This document shows positions 35,270 to 48,450 of a DNA stretch of 64,000 nt, piece after piece. Both the position numbers and the translations under genes were made by a program. Every line of letters starts with the position of its first letter. The first letter of the stretch is position 1. This DNA comes from Paracoccus sediminis (GTDB lineage: Bacteria; Pseudomonadota; Alphaproteobacteria; Rhodobacterales; Rhodobacteraceae): contig NZ_FZNM01000004.1 in assembly GCF_900188295.1 (NCBI RefSeq), positions 183,366 through 247,365 of the forward strand, in the 5' to 3' direction. The notes below the pieces were generated by a model. The model saw nothing but the letters and a program-made list of their open reading frames with translations, had not been told where the DNA came from and made no database searches.

Positions 35270-36409
35270 ATGACGCTTTTGACCGGTGATTTCGCTATCG
35301 ACATCCTTGCCGCGGAGCACCGTTCGCCAGTCGGCACATCCAGCATCCCCCCCGACGACCTTCCCGACGATGCGCGCCTGTATCTTCGCCATGTCGAGGA
35401 AGGTCAGTCGATCCGTTCCCTGGCGCGGTCCGAAGGCTGTCATGCCTCGACCATCCTGCGCCGCATCCGCCGGTTCGAGGCGCGGCGCGACGACCCCCTG
35501 ATCGATGGCGCGCTGTCCGGCGGCGCGGACCGTCCGCGCAGGCTGGACGACCGCCAGGCGATGCGTCTTCTGCGCCGTCTGGCGGAACCGGGCGCGGTGT
35601 TGGTGACGGCCGACGGCATGGACAAGGCCATCATCAGCCGCGACGACATCAGGACCGCCGTCCTGGAACGCTGGATTGCCGAGGTCATGGCGCTGCGCGG
35701 CTGGGTCACGCCGTCGGCGACGCCGGGCCGGGTGCAACGCTATGCCATCGCACCCGCGGGCCGCGATGCGCTGCGCGGAATGCTGAAATCCCCCCGTCAG
35801 CGCAAGGCCGTGCCCGGTCCCGCCGATTTCACCGATGCCAGCCCGGTTGCAAACGACACCCCCCCCGGCATGGCCGAGGCCGCCGCCGGTTTCGACCATG
35901 CCGAACAGCATCGGGTCTGGGACAGCCGCGTCATCCAGGACCCCGAGGACGGGCGCCGCCGCCGCACCCGCGTCAACATCGCCGAAAGCCCCCTGCTGCT
36001 GCTGGCGCGCCGCCGCGACGGGTCGGGCACGCCGTTCCTGTCGGCCGGCATGGTCGCGGCCGGCGAACGCCTGCGCGAGGATTTCGAACTGGCTCAGATG
36101 GGACCGCGCGTCACCCAGAACTGGACCGGATTCATGACCTCGGGCATCGATGTCAGCCGCAGCGGCGGGGGTTATCGCGGCGGATCGGAATCGGCCCGTG
36201 ACCGGGTGGCCATCGCGCTGCGCGACCTGGGGCCGGGGATGGGCGACATCGTGCTGCGGGTGTGCTGTTTCCTGGAGGGGATCGAATTGACCGAACGCCG
36301 CCTGGGCTGGTCGGCCCGGTCGGGCAAGATCGTCCTGCGTCTGGCGCTGATGCGGCTGGAACGGCATTACCAGGAAACCTATGGCAGCGGATCGCGCCTG
36401 ATCGGATGA
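35270..36409 (+). CDS. DUF6456 domain protein (putative DNA-binding)
   Basis: A 379-residue protein. Near the N-terminus a helix-turn-helix-like segment (YLRHVEEGQSIRSLARSEGCHASTILRRIRRFEA). The C-terminal DUF6456 region runs from about residue 245 (ESPLLLLARRRDGSGTPFLSAGMVAAGERLREDFELAQMGPRVTQNW) and ends with a region that keeps a WSARSGKIVLRLAL turn. ATG at 35270 follows an AAGGGA site; ATG at 35249 is an alternative. The 223-bp upstream region is AT-richer than its surroundings. Probably a regulator; target unknown. Confidence 0.72.
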   Translation: MTLLTGDFAIDILAAEHRSPVGTSSIPPDDLPDDARLYLRHVEEGQSIRSLARSEGCHASTILRRIRRFEARRDDPLIDGALSGGADRPRRLDDRQAMRLLRRLAEPGAVLVTADGMDKAIISRDDIRTAVLERWIAEVMALRGWVTPSATPGRVQRYAIAPAGRDALRGMLKSPRQRKAVPGPADFTDASPVANDTPPGMAEAAAGFDHAEQHRVWDSRVIQDPEDGRRRRTRVNIAESPLLLLARRRDGSGTPFLSAGMVAAGERLREDFELAQMGPRVTQNWTGFMTSGIDVSRSGGGYRGGSESARDRVAIALRDLGPGMGDIVLRVCCFLEGIELTERRLGWSARSGKIVLRLALMRLERHYQETYGSGSRLIG

Positions 36410-36418
36410 CGTGAGCCA

Positions 36419-36437
36419 GGGGGCGTCGGGCGCCCCC
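36419..36437 (+). terminator. Hairpin after the DUF6456 gene
   Basis: GGGGGCG / CGCCCCC 7-bp stem with a 5-nt loop, 10 bp after the stop, followed by GTTTCGG. Confidence 0.6.
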
Positions 36438-36622
36438 GTTTCGGTTCCGGGGGCAATGACGGTTTCGGTTCGGCGGCGCATCCTGCGCCGCCATTTCTTG
36501 TCCGGGATGGCGCGGATGCCTTGCGGCGTTGAACCATTCCGGACGCTTTTTCCTGCGGATCCGGCGGGCCGCATCCGATGATCGGAAATTGATTGTCGCC
36601 GCCGGTCCGATACATTCGGCGG

Positions 36623-37528
36623 ATGAACGTCACGCTTCGCCAGCTGCGCTATTTCCTGGCCCTGTCCCGGTAGGGCCATTTCACGCGGGCGGCGCAGGCG
36701 ATGAATGTCAGCCAGCCCGCCCTGTCCATGCAGATCCGCGCATTGGAAGACGAAGTCGGCGCACCGCTGGTCGAACGGACCGCGGCGGGGGTTGTGCTGA
36801 CGCCGCAGGGCCGCGCCCTGGAAGTCCATGCAAGACAGGTGATGGCCGCATTGGCGGGGCTGGAGCAGGGAATGCGGCAGCCGGGGCAGGGGGGGCGGCT
36901 GATGCTGGGGATGATTCCGACCGTCGCCCCCTATCTGCTGCCCGAGGCGCTGCCGATCCTGCGCGCCCGCGACATTGGCCGCGACCTGCATCTGCGCGAG
37001 GCGCCGACCGACCGCCTGATCGATGAACTGACGGTCGGCAGGCTGGATGCGGCCGTGGCGGCCAGCGTCCCCGAAAACCCCGATCTGGTGGCGACGCCAT
37101 TGTTCACGGATCGCTTCCTGCTGGCGGGAAGCCAGGATCAGATCGACAGGATCGGGGCGGTTCACCTGGGACCGCGCGATCTCGATCCCGGCCGATTGCT
37201 GCTGCTGGATGAAGGCCATTGTCTTGGCGATCAGGCATTGGAGGTCTGTGGCCTGACCCGGCGCGGCGGACGGCTGGATTTGGGGGCGGCCTCGTTGTCC
37301 ACCCTCTGCCGGCTGGCCGCACAGGGGATGGGCCTGACGTTTTTGCCGCAGCTTGCCGCCCGGCAGGAACGCGCGGCGGCCCCCGGCCTGGCCGTTGTGC
37401 CCTTTCCCGAACCCCAGCCGTCCCGAAAGATCCTGCTGATTCGGCGCGCCTCGACCCCGGCGGTGGGCTGGTTTGACGACCTGGCCGACATCCTGGCGAA
37501 AGCCGGCCAAGCGGTCGTGGACTGCTGA
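36623..37528 (+). pseudogene. oxyR: OxyR-type LysR regulator interrupted by an in-frame amber codon
   Basis: The reading frame starts at ATG 36623 (NVTLRQLRYFLALSR), meets TAG at 36671-36673, and resumes in the same frame as GHFTRAAQAMNVSQPALSMQIRALEDEVG, the LysR helix-turn-helix. The rest (to 37528) is an intact OxyR-like effector domain, including the two redox cysteines spaced as in E. coli C199/C208 (GHCLGDQALEVC). A restart at ATG 36701 would lose the first part of the DNA-binding domain. It is either a recent nonsense mutation or a sequencing error at one base. Confidence 0.8.
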
Positions 37529-37630
37529 TGCCGCGACGCACCGGGACGATGTCGCCGCACGCCGCGATGGAACCGCCCGCCGCGCAACGGCTTTGCTAGG
37601 TTAGCGCATCGTCAGGACAGGAACTCATCC

Positions 37631-38377
37631 ATGCAGGACATCATCGCCCTTATGCAGCAACCCGAGGCGTGGATCGCGCTTGCCACCCTGATGGTCATGG
37701 AAATCGTGCTGGGCATCGACAACCTGCTGTTCATCTCGATCCTGTCGAACAAGCTGCCCGCAGGGCAACGCGAAAAGGCCCGCAAGATCGGCATCAGCCT
37801 GGCGTTGATCCTGCGCCTTGGCCTGTTGGCGACCGTCGCCTGGATCGTTCAATTGACACAGCCGGTCGTCACGATCCTGGGCAACGAACTGTCGTGGAAG
37901 GACATGATCCTGATCGCCGGGGGCCTGTTCCTGGTGTGGAAGGCGACAAAGGAAATCCATCACCACGTCGATCCCACCGATCACGAGGATACGATGATCG
38001 GGGTCGCCGGCGTCACCTTCGGCGGGGCCATCGTTCAGATCCTGATCCTGGATCTGGTGTTTTCCATCGACAGCATCATCACCGCCGTCGGCATGACCCC
38101 GCATATCGAGATCATGGTGGTTTCGGTCGTCGTGGCCGTGACGGTGATGCTGCTGGCGGCCAATCCGCTGGCCAATTTCATCGGCCAGAACCCCACCATC
38201 GTGATGCTGGCCCTGTCGTTCCTGCTGCTGATCGGCACGACGCTGATCGCCGAAGGGTTCGGCGTCCATGTGCCCAAGGGATACGTCTATGCCGCGATGG
38301 CGTTTTCGGCGACGGTCGAGGGTCTGAACATGTGGGCCCGGAACGCACGCCTGAGGAAAAAGGCCGCCGAACACTGA
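37631..38377 (+). CDS. TerC-family integral membrane protein
   Basis: A 248-residue protein with about seven transmembrane segments. TerC hallmarks are present: [21 protein letters not shown] and [18 protein letters not shown], the acidic pairs proposed to bind metal ions. A histidine cluster (EIHHHVD) lies in the central loop. TerC relatives take part in tellurite resistance or manganese export/metalation of exoenzymes; the role here is not determined. Confidence 0.88.
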   Translation: MQDIIALMQQPEAWIALATLMVMEIVLGIDNLLFISILSNKLPAGQREKARKIGISLALILRLGLLATVAWIVQLTQPVVTILGNELSWKDMILIAGGLFLVWKATKEIHHHVDPTDHEDTMIGVAGVTFGGAIVQILILDLVFSIDSIITAVGMTPHIEIMVVSVVVAVTVMLLAANPLANFIGQNPTIVMLALSFLLLIGTTLIAEGFGVHVPKGYVYAAMAFSATVEGLNMWARNARLRKKAAEH

Positions 38378-38396
38378 CGGCAGCGCAACGACCCTC

Positions 38397-38422
38397 AAAA
38401 GGCCGCCCTTGGCGGCCTTTTT
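38397..38422 (+). terminator. Rho-independent terminator after terC
   Basis: 10-bp stem AAAGGCCGCC / GGCGGCCTTT with a CTT loop, continuing into TTTTT, 20 bp after the stop. It may also stop leftward tRNA-Leu transcription. Confidence 0.85.
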
Positions 38423-38440
38423 CGATTCAGTGTGAAAATC

Positions 38441-38524
38441 TGGTACCCGAGGTCGGACTCGAACCGACATGCCTTGCGGCGGCGGATTTTGAATCCGCTA
38501 CGTCTACCATTCCGTCACTCGGGC
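38441..38524 (-). tRNA. tRNA-Leu (CAA anticodon)
   Basis: An 84-nt cloverleaf with a long variable arm. The anticodon stem GCGGA / TCCGC holds the loop TTCAAAA (anticodon CAA). T-arm GGTTCGAGTCC; encoded CCA. Confidence 0.95.
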
Positions 38525-38569
38525 CTTCCGTCCTCCGACTAAATCGGGCGGCACGGATTTGCAAGAGGG

Positions 38570-39520
38570 TCAGGCGCGGCCCAGTTTCTGCAAACGCGCC
38601 TGGCGCAGCCGCGCAAAGTCGTCGCCCGCGTGATAGGATGACCGGGTCAGGGGCGTCGCGGACACCATCAGGAACCCCTTGCCATAGGCCGCCTTTTCAT
38701 AGCCCGCGAATTCGTCCGGCGTGACAAAGCGGTCCACGCGGTGATGCTTGGGCGTGGGTTGCAGATATTGCCCGACGGTCATGAAGTCGATGTCGGCGGC
38801 GCGCATGTCGTCCATGACCTGCAAGACGCTGCCGCGATCCTCGCCCAGGCCGACCATGATGCCGGATTTGGTGAACATCGCCGGATCCAGTTCCTTGACC
38901 TTTTGCAACAGGCGCAGCGAATGGAAATAGCGCGCGCCGGGACGCACCGTGGGATAAAGCGCCGGGACGGTTTCAAGATTATGGTTGAAGACATCGGGCC
39001 GGGCCTCGACCACGGCCTCCAGCGCGCCGGGTTTCGACTTCAGAAAATCGGGGGTCAGCACCTCGATGGTGGAATCGGGGCTGCGATGGCGGATGGCGCG
39101 GATGGTCTGGGCGAAATGGTCGGCCCCGCCGTCGTCCAGGTCGTCGCGGTCCACCGACGTGATGACGACATGCTTCAGCCCCAGCTTCTGCACGGCATGG
39201 GCCACGCGACCCGGTTCGAACACGTCAAGCGCACCCGGCTTGCCGGTCGCCACGTTGCAAAAGGTGCAGCCACGCGTGCAGATCTCGCCCATAATCATCA
39301 TGGTGGCATGGCCCTGGGACCAGCATTCCCCGACATTGGGGCAGCCCGCCTCCTCGCACACGGTGGACAGGCGATTGTCCTTCATGATGTCGCGGGTGCG
39401 CTTGTAGCCTTCGGATACGGGGGCCTTGACGCGGATCCAGTCGGGTTTCTTGGGCTGTGCCTGATCGGGCCGATGGGCCTTTTCCGGGTGCCGCTGGTCA
39501 GGGATCCGAAGGTCGCGCAA
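38570..39520 (-). CDS. lipA: Lipoyl synthase
   Basis: Radical-SAM enzyme inserting two sulfurs into octanoyl groups on lipoyl domains. Both clusters are visible: the auxiliary [12 protein letters not shown] and the radical-[11 protein letters not shown], then NVATGKPG. The start is taken as TTG at 39520 ([13 protein letters not shown]), because AAGGA lies about 7 nt upstream and the length (316 aa) then fits the family. An upstream TTG at 39598 adds 26 atypical residues. It is followed on its strand by tRNA-Leu. Confidence 0.92.
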   Translation of the reverse strand: MRDLRIPDQRHPEKAHRPDQAQPKKPDWIRVKAPVSEGYKRTRDIMKDNRLSTVCEEAGCPNVGECWSQGHATMMIMGEICTRGCTFCNVATGKPGALDVFEPGRVAHAVQKLGLKHVVITSVDRDDLDDGGADHFAQTIRAIRHRSPDSTIEVLTPDFLKSKPGALEAVVEARPDVFNHNLETVPALYPTVRPGARYFHSLRLLQKVKELDPAMFTKSGIMVGLGEDRGSVLQVMDDMRAADIDFMTVGQYLQPTPKHHRVDRFVTPDEFAGYEKAAYGKGFLMVSATPLTRSSYHAGDDFARLRQARLQKLGRA

Positions 39521-39680
39521 GGCCGTATCCTTTTTGCTGGCAGGTTCGCCAGAAATAACGGTTCGGCGGACAAAGCGCAACGCACAGTGCCCATGCAATG
39601 CCGCAGCCGATTTCGCGGTTCCCGCGCCGGATCATAAACTGTTGTGTTCAGGACCATTGGAACAAGCAGGCGGCTTGCGT

Positions 39681-39699
39681 GTTGATTGGGCAATTCAAC
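39681..39699. promoter_or_regulatory. Imperfect inverted repeat upstream of a small exported protein
   Basis: GTTGATT and ATTCAAC around a 5-nt centre, 29 bp before the start at 39728. A possible operator; it is not a canonical FNR box. Confidence 0.25.
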
Positions 39700-39727
39700 A
39701 TCTGACCGCATAGAGTGGAGACACGTG

Positions 39728-40195
39728 ATGAATATCAAGACGCTTACCGCCCCGATTGCCTTGGCCGCCGTTCTTGGCTTCGGTCCCGCCGCCTTTGCGC
39801 AGAACATGATCGGCACCCAGCAGATCAACCAGGCGGACCGCGCCGCTGTCGCCGAACATTGCCGGACCTTGGCCATGGGGTCGGACGATCAGGCCGAAGG
39901 CGCAACCTCGGCCGGTGGCGAGGCGGGCAACAGCGGTAACGCGGATAACGACTCGGTTTCGGGAACAGGTCCGGACATGGATGCGGGAACCATGGACGGC
40001 GCGATGCCCACGACCGGCATCGAAGGCAATCAGGACAACGACAACCCCGATCCGGCCACAGCGGCGGCTGGCGATACGGATGCTGCGGTGACAGGAACGA
40101 CCGGCGTGGAAGGCAATCAGGACGCCGACCAGTTTTCCGGCTCGATCAACATGGAGGTCATCACCCTGGCCGACTGTCAGGCCGCCGGTCTCTGA
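39728..40195 (+). CDS. Small exported acidic protein with internal repeats
   Basis: A 155-residue protein with a signal peptide (about 1-24, ending AAFAQ). The mature part is rich in Asp, Asn, Gly and Ala. It contains two copies of a TTG(I/V)EGNQD motif (about residues 96 and 127) and one cysteine near each end (EHCRTLAMG and LADCQAAGL) that could pair. Not recognised as a named family. A GGAG site precedes ATG 39728, and a strong terminator follows. Confidence 0.65.
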   Translation: MNIKTLTAPIALAAVLGFGPAAFAQNMIGTQQINQADRAAVAEHCRTLAMGSDDQAEGATSAGGEAGNSGNADNDSVSGTGPDMDAGTMDGAMPTTGIEGNQDNDNPDPATAAAGDTDAAVTGTTGVEGNQDADQFSGSINMEVITLADCQAAGL

Positions 40196-40221
40196 GATCG
40201 CTGTCCGTAGAACGCGACAGG

Positions 40222-40246
40222 GGCAGCCGATCGGCTGCCTCTTTTT
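40222..40246 (+). terminator. Rho-independent terminator
   Basis: GGCAGCC, GATC loop, GGCTGCC, then TCTTTTT; 27 bp after the small exported protein. Confidence 0.85.
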
Positions 40247-40264
40247 GCATGAAAGGCACATCCC

Positions 40265-40630
40265 ATGCGAATCTGCCTGACACTGGCCGCCCTGACGGTG
40301 GCGACCGCCGCCGCGGCGCAGGACACGGCCCCCGACGTTGCCATAGCCGCCGCCCTGAACCAGCAGGGCCTTCTGGAATACTGCGCCGGGCAGGGCCATG
40401 TCTCGGCCGAGGCCGCCCAAGTCCAGGGCCGGGTCATCGCGTCCTTTCCCCCGCCGACCGAACCCCGGATGACCGCCGAAGCCTATCGCCAGGGCCAGTC
40501 GGGGATTGTCGATGCGCTGGGGATCGATCAGCCCATCGCCCAGGCGGCGGCGGAACAGGGGCTGTCGCTTTCCGCCCTGTGCGGCCAGCTGGCCGCCGCC
40601 GCCGAACAGGCCGCCGCCCAGCTTCGGTAA
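40265..40630 (+). CDS. Small exported protein of unknown function
   Basis: A 121-residue protein with a cleavable signal peptide (about 1-19, ending AAAAQ). The mature helical part is rich in Ala and Gln, with two cysteines (LLEYCAGQGH and SALCGQL). No named family recognised. An A/G-rich region (GAAAGGCAC) before ATG serves as ribosome site. It lies between a terminator and the nuo operon, transcribed in the same direction. Confidence 0.6.
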   Translation: MRICLTLAALTVATAAAAQDTAPDVAIAAALNQQGLLEYCAGQGHVSAEAAQVQGRVIASFPPPTEPRMTAEAYRQGQSGIVDALGIDQPIAQAAAEQGLSLSALCGQLAAAAEQAAAQLR

Positions 40631-40704
40631 GGCGGTCCATGCGTTTTCTTGCCGCTGTGGCGCCCGTTGACCCCGCTGGCCCGCAGGTCTAAACGGACCC
40701 TTAG

Positions 40705-41648
<944 letters not shown>

Positions 41649-41652
41649 TCCG

Positions 41653-42270
41653 ATGGCCGTTTATCCCGACATCGACGCGCTGGAGCAGCTGGCCGAACAT
41701 CTTGTGTCGCGGTGCGGCGACGAGGTGCTGGAGGCCCAGGTGGCCTTCGGCGAACTGACCGTCACGACCACCCTGTCCGGCGTGATCGATCTGATCGAAT
41801 TCCTGCGCAGCGACAGTTCCTGCCGCTTTTCCACCCTGGTGGACATCACGGCGGTCGACTACCCCGAACGCCCGCAACGCTTCGATGTGGTCTGGCATCT
41901 GCTGTCGATGTATCAGAACCACCGCATCCGGGTGAAGGCCGCGATCCGAGAGGATGAGATCGTCCCGTCGCTGGTGCGCATCCACCCCTGCGCCAACTGG
42001 TTCGAACGCGAGATTTTCGACATGTTCGGAATCCTGTTCGCGGGCCACCCGGACCTGCGGCGGATCCTGACCGATTACGGTTTCAGCGGCCATCCGCTGC
42101 GCAAGGATTTCCCGACCACGGGGTATGTCGAGGTTCGGTACGACGAATCCGAAAAGCGCGTGGTCTATGAACCCGTTCGGCTGACGCAGGAATACCGCCA
42201 GTTCGATTTCCTGTCGCCGTGGGAGGGCGCGAAATACGTCCTGCCCGGCGACGAAAAGACCAAGGGGTAA
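41653..42270 (+). CDS. nuoC: NADH-quinone oxidoreductase subunit C
   Basis: A 205-residue 30-kDa subunit (Nqo5) of the connecting module. Conserved ERE(I/V)FDMFG ([30 protein letters not shown]) and the RKDFP-like end ([19 protein letters not shown]) are visible. It follows nuoB by 4 bp. Confidence 0.96.
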   Translation: MAVYPDIDALEQLAEHLVSRCGDEVLEAQVAFGELTVTTTLSGVIDLIEFLRSDSSCRFSTLVDITAVDYPERPQRFDVVWHLLSMYQNHRIRVKAAIREDEIVPSLVRIHPCANWFEREIFDMFGILFAGHPDLRRILTDYGFSGHPLRKDFPTTGYVEVRYDESEKRVVYEPVRLTQEYRQFDFLSPWEGAKYVLPGDEKTKG

Positions 42271-42274
42271 GGCC

Positions 42275-43513
42275 ATGGACGGCGATATCCGCACCAATAC
42301 CTATGACGACGGGTCGTTCGATACCCTGGTGGGCGAACAGAAGATCCGCAACTTCAACATCAACTTCGGTCCTCAACACCCTGCCGCGCATGGCGTTCTG
42401 CGCATGGTGCTGGAACTGGACGGCGAGGTCGTTGAACGCGCCGACCCGCATATCGGCCTGCTGCATCGCGGCACCGAAAAACTGATGGAAAGCCGGACTT
42501 TTTTGCAGAACCTGCCGTATTTCGATCGGTTGGACTATGTGTCCCCCATGAATCAGGAACATGCCTGGTGTCTGGCCATCGAACGCCTGACGGGCACGGT
42601 GGTGCCGCGCCGCGCCAGCCTGATCCGGGTTCTGTATTCCGAGATCGGCCGCATCCTGAATCACCTTCTGGGCCTGACGACAGGCGCCTTGGACATCGGC
42701 GCGCTGACCCCGCCCTTGTGGGGGTTCGAAGCGCGCGAGCAATTGATGGTCTTTTACGAACGCGCTAGCGGGGCGCGGCTGCACGCGGCCTATTTCCGGC
42801 CGGGCGGCGTTCATCAGGATCTGCCGCCCGCGCTGCTGGACGATCTGGACGCGTGGTGCGATCAGTTTCCAAAACTGGTCGATGACCTGGATACGCTGCT
42901 GACCGAAAACCGGATCTTCAAGCAGCGGCTGGTCGGCATCGGCATCGTCACCGAACAGGACGCGCTGGACTGGGGCTATTCCGGGGTGATGGCGCGCGGG
43001 TCGGGGCTGGCCTGGGATTTGCGACGGTCGCAGCCCTATGAATGCTATGACGAATTCGATTTCCAGATCCCGGTCGGGCGGCATGGCGACAGCTATGACC
43101 GCTATCTGGTGCGGATGCAGGAAATGCGCGAATCGACCAAAATCATGAAGCAGGCCATCGCCAAGCTGCGGGCGGAACCGGCGGGCGACGTGATGGCGCG
43201 CGGCAAGCTGTCACCGCCGAAACGCGGGGAAATGAAGCGCGACATGGAAAGCCTGATCCATCATTTCAAGCTGTACACCGAAGGCTTCAAGGTTCCCGCG
43301 GGCGAAGTGTATGCCGCGGTCGAGGCGCCCAAGGGCGAATTCGGCGTCTATCTGGTCAGCGACGGCACCAACAAGCCTTATCGCGCCAAGCTGCGGGCGC
43401 CGGGATTCCTGCATCTGCAATCCATAGACTGGATGGCCAAGGGCCATCTTCTGGCCGACGTACCCGCCATCATTGCGACGATGGATATCGTGTTCGGAGA
43501 GGTTGACCGCTGA
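42275..43513 (+). CDS. nuoD: NADH-quinone oxidoreductase subunit D
   Basis: A 412-residue 49-kDa subunit (Nqo4), part of the quinone pocket. [36 protein letters not shown] and YVSPMNQEH are conserved. It ends overlapping the nuoE start (TGATG). Confidence 0.97.
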   Translation: MDGDIRTNTYDDGSFDTLVGEQKIRNFNINFGPQHPAAHGVLRMVLELDGEVVERADPHIGLLHRGTEKLMESRTFLQNLPYFDRLDYVSPMNQEHAWCLAIERLTGTVVPRRASLIRVLYSEIGRILNHLLGLTTGALDIGALTPPLWGFEAREQLMVFYERASGARLHAAYFRPGGVHQDLPPALLDDLDAWCDQFPKLVDDLDTLLTENRIFKQRLVGIGIVTEQDALDWGYSGVMARGSGLAWDLRRSQPYECYDEFDFQIPVGRHGDSYDRYLVRMQEMRESTKIMKQAIAKLRAEPAGDVMARGKLSPPKRGEMKRDMESLIHHFKLYTEGFKVPAGEVYAAVEAPKGEFGVYLVSDGTNKPYRAKLRAPGFLHLQSIDWMAKGHLLADVPAIIATMDIVFGEVDR

Positions 43514-44430
43514 TGCTGCGCCGTCTTTCGCCCGTCCAGCCGGACAGCTTCGAGTTCACGCCCGCCAACCTGGAATGGGCGCAGGCGCAAATGACCAAAT
43601 ACCCGGAAGGCCGTCAGCAGTCGGCGATCATTCCGGTGCTGTGGCGCGCCCAGGAACAGGAAGGCTGGCTGTCCCGGCCCGCCATCGAATATTGCGCCGA
43701 ATTGCTGGAAATGCCCTATATCCGCGCGCTTGAAGTGGCGACATTCTACTTCATGTTCCAGCTTCAGCCTGTTGGAACGGTTGCGAATATCCAGATTTGT
43801 GGCACCACCACCTGCATGATCTGCGGGGCCGAGGATCTGATCGCGGTCTGCAAGCGCAAGATCGCGCCAGCGCCGCACATGCTGTCCGCCGATGGCAAGT
43901 TCAGTTGGGAGGAGGTCGAGTGTCTGGGCGCCTGCACCAACGCGCCCATGGCCCAGATCGGCAAGGATTTCTACGAAGATTTAACGCCTGCCAAACTGGA
44001 ACGGTTGATCGACGCCTTTTCGGCGGGCCAAGTGCCGTTGCCGGGGCCGCAGAACGGCCGCTTCTCGTCCGAGCCGCTGGGCGGACCGACGGTCCTGACC
44101 GATCTTCGGGGGCAGGGCGATGACCTGAACGCCAGCGCGGCCTTGGCCCGCGACATCGGCGAGACCGTCAAGAGGATCGATGGGACCGAGGTGCCGATTC
44201 TGACGAAATGGCTGCGCCGGCCCGATGCCGCCGCCGATGACCGGAAGGGGACGGACGAAATCCCGGAAACCGATCCGCGGCCGGCCGAAGGTCATCCCGT
44301 GGACGCGACCGGTGTGACCGAACAGGAGGCGCAGGCCGCATCGGCCGCCCGTCCGGTGTCGGACCGTGAACCCGCGGGCGCGCGCGGGATCGAAAAGACG
44401 GAACAGAAGAATGAGACGACCGACCGTTAA
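43513..44430 (+). CDS. nuoE: NADH-quinone oxidoreductase subunit E, extended C-terminus
   Basis: The 24-kDa subunit (Nqo2) with the [2Fe-2S] cluster N1a. Four ligands are visible: C96 and C101 (CGTTTCMIC) and C137 and C141 (ECLGAC). The thioredoxin-like domain ends near residue 170. A conserved alphaproteobacterial tail reaches about 240 ([10 protein letters not shown]). About 65 further residues rich in Asp, Glu, Ala and Arg then follow, longer than the 239-residue Paracoccus denitrificans protein as remembered. The extra tail looks disordered. Confidence 0.94.
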   Translation: MLRRLSPVQPDSFEFTPANLEWAQAQMTKYPEGRQQSAIIPVLWRAQEQEGWLSRPAIEYCAELLEMPYIRALEVATFYFMFQLQPVGTVANIQICGTTTCMICGAEDLIAVCKRKIAPAPHMLSADGKFSWEEVECLGACTNAPMAQIGKDFYEDLTPAKLERLIDAFSAGQVPLPGPQNGRFSSEPLGGPTVLTDLRGQGDDLNASAALARDIGETVKRIDGTEVPILTKWLRRPDAAADDRKGTDEIPETDPRPAEGHPVDATGVTEQEAQAASAARPVSDREPAGARGIEKTEQKNETTDR

Positions 44431-44447
44431 CCAGGCAGGGGCTGGCC

Positions 44448-44663
44448 ATGCGAGGAACCGGGCAGGATCGTGACGCCGCGCAGATGCGGCTGGCCGCCAT
44501 CGTGATCGCCGTTGCCATGTGCGGCTGGCTGCTGGTTCAATGGCTTGGCAGCCGGTATGGTTGGGCGGGGGAATGGGCCTTTCTGGCGGATCTGGCCGCC
44601 ATGGGTGCTTTTGTCTGGTCGCTGATCGTGACCTGGCGTATCTGGCGGCGCAGGAATGCCTGA
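44448..44663 (+). CDS. DUF5337-type small membrane protein in nuo cluster
   Basis: 71 residues with two transmembrane helices (AAIVIAVAMCGWLLVQWLG and FLADLAAMGAFVWSLIVTW) and a basic end (RIWRRRNA). Resembles DUF5337, seen in Rhodobacteraceae nuo operons. Function unknown; the location suggests a role in complex I assembly or stability. Confidence 0.75.
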   Translation: MRGTGQDRDAAQMRLAAIVIAVAMCGWLLVQWLGSRYGWAGEWAFLADLAAMGAFVWSLIVTWRIWRRRNA

Positions 44664-46414
<1,751 letters not shown>

Positions 46415-46426
46415 GGAAGAACGCCG

Positions 46427-48445
46427 ATGGCCGATGTGCGCACGATCAAGATCGACGGGACCGAGATCGCGGTCGATCCCAACCTGACCCTGATCCAGGC
46501 CTGCGAGCAGGCGGGGATCGAAATTCCGCGCTTTTGCTATCACGAACGGCTGTCCATCGCGGGCAACTGCCGGATGTGCCTGGTCGAGGTGGTGGGCGGC
46601 CCCCCCAAGCCCGCCGCAAGTTGCGCGATGCAGGTCAAGGATCTGCGCCCCGGCCCGGATGGCGCGCCGTCGGAAATCCGCACCAACAGCCCAATGGTCA
46701 AGAAGGCCCGCGAGGGCGTGATGGAGTTCCTGCTTATCAACCATCCGCTGGACTGCCCGATCTGCGACCAGGGCGGCGAATGCGATTTGCAAGACCAGGC
46801 CATGGCTTACGGCGTGGACTTCAGCCGGTATCGAGAGCCGAAGCGCGCGGCCGAGGAGCTGAACCTGGGTCCGCTGGTCGAAACCCACATGACCCGCTGC
46901 ATCAGCTGCACGCGCTGCGTGCGCTTCACCACCGAGGTCGCGGGCATCACGCAGATGGGCCAGACCGGGCGCGGCGAGGACAGCGAGATCACCAGCTATC
47001 TGAACGAGACGCTGGCATCCAACCTGCAAGGCAATATCATCGATCTGTGCCCAGTGGGGGCCTTGGTCAGCAAGCCCTATGCCTTCAAGGCCCGCCCGTG
47101 GGAGTTGCGCAAGACCGAAACCATCGACGTGATGGATGCCCTGGGCAGCAGCATCCGCGTGGATGTGAAGGGCCGCGAGGTCATGCGGATCCTGCCGCGC
47201 AACCACGACGGCGTGAACGAGGAATGGATCAGCGACAAGACCCGCTTTGTCTGGGACGGGTTGCGCCGCCAGCGGCTGGACCGGCCCTATATCCGCGAGA
47301 ACGGCAGGCTGCGCCCCGCCACATGGACCGAGGCGTTGCGGACTACGGCGGCGGCCATGATGGGCCGCAAGGTTGCCGGACTGGTGGGCGACCTGGCCCC
47401 GGTTGAGGCGGCGTTCAGCCTCAAGCGACTGGTCGAAGGCCTGGGCGGGAATGTCGAATGCCGCACGGATGGGGCGCGACTGCCCGCGGGCAATCGGGGC
47501 GCTTATGTCGGCACCGCGACGATTGCCGACATTGACACCGCCAAGCGCATCCTGCTGATCGGAACCAACCCGCGCGACGAAGCGCCGGTCCTGAACGCGC
47601 GGATCCGCAAGGCCTGGGCGCATGGCGCGCAGGTGGCCCTTGTGGGGCAGGCGGCGGACCTGACTTATGATTACCACCATCATGGCGACGACCGCACGGC
47701 GTTGTCGCGGCTGGTCAGCGGCGATTTCCAGGACAGTTCGGGCACGCCGGGCATCGTGATCGTCGGACAGGGCGCCTTGCGCGAGGCCGATGGCGAGGCG
47801 GTTCTGGCCAACGCCATGCGCATCTGCGAACTGGACGACTGCAAGCTGCTGGTCGTGCATTCGGCCGCATCGCGGGTCGGCGCGATGGACGTGGATGCCG
47901 TCACCGAAGGCGGTTTGACCGCCGCCATCGAGGGCGCGGACGTTGTCTACAATCTGGGCGCGGACGAGGTCGAGATCGCGGCGGGCGCCTTTGTCATCTA
48001 TCAGGGCAGCCACGGCGACCGGGGCGCGCACCGGGCCGACATCATCCTGCCCGGCGCCTGCTATACCGAGGAGAACGGCCTGTTCGTCAACACCGAAGGC
48101 CGTCCGCAACTGGCCCTGCGCGCGAATTTCGCGCCGGGCGAGGCCAAGGAAAACTGGGCGATCCTTCGCGCCCTGTCGGCGGAACTGGGCGCGGCCCTGC
48201 CGTGGGACAGCCTGACGCAATTGCGCCGCGCCCTGGTTCAGGCCGTGCCCCATCTGGCGCAGATCGATCACGTGCCGCAGAACGCCTGGCAGCCCATCGA
48301 ACGGCGGGATCTGGGCCGCGCGACCTTCCGCCCGGCGGTCAAGGATTTCTACCTGACGAACCCGATCGCCCGTTCCTCGCCGCTGATGGGGGAACTGTCG
48401 CGCATGGCCGCCCGGCGCAACGCGCCCCCCATGGCCGCCGAGTGA
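46427..48445 (+). CDS. nuoG: NADH-quinone oxidoreductase subunit G
   Basis: The 75-kDa subunit (Nqo3), 672 residues. N-terminal ferredoxin domain with the [2Fe-2S] N1b ligands ([15 protein letters not shown]), then the H-x3-C type site in [18 protein letters not shown] (N5). The 4Fe-4S N4 ligands are in [10 protein letters not shown] with a distal DLCPVGAL. The molybdopterin-like C-terminal domain shows [15 protein letters not shown]. No N7 motif is obvious. The stop overlaps GTG at 48442. Confidence 0.96.
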   Translation: MADVRTIKIDGTEIAVDPNLTLIQACEQAGIEIPRFCYHERLSIAGNCRMCLVEVVGGPPKPAASCAMQVKDLRPGPDGAPSEIRTNSPMVKKAREGVMEFLLINHPLDCPICDQGGECDLQDQAMAYGVDFSRYREPKRAAEELNLGPLVETHMTRCISCTRCVRFTTEVAGITQMGQTGRGEDSEITSYLNETLASNLQGNIIDLCPVGALVSKPYAFKARPWELRKTETIDVMDALGSSIRVDVKGREVMRILPRNHDGVNEEWISDKTRFVWDGLRRQRLDRPYIRENGRLRPATWTEALRTTAAAMMGRKVAGLVGDLAPVEAAFSLKRLVEGLGGNVECRTDGARLPAGNRGAYVGTATIADIDTAKRILLIGTNPRDEAPVLNARIRKAWAHGAQVALVGQAADLTYDYHHHGDDRTALSRLVSGDFQDSSGTPGIVIVGQGALREADGEAVLANAMRICELDDCKLLVVHSAASRVGAMDVDAVTEGGLTAAIEGADVVYNLGADEVEIAAGAFVIYQGSHGDRGAHRADIILPGACYTEENGLFVNTEGRPQLALRANFAPGEAKENWAILRALSAELGAALPWDSLTQLRRALVQAVPHLAQIDHVPQNAWQPIERRDLGRATFRPAVKDFYLTNPIARSSPLMGELSRMAARRNAPPMAAE

Positions 48446-48450
48446 TCGGG

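Noticed and set aside
39681..39699. FNR/FnrL box before the small exported protein
   Set aside because: Halves and spacing do not match TTGAT-N4-ATCAA; kept only as a weak inverted repeat.
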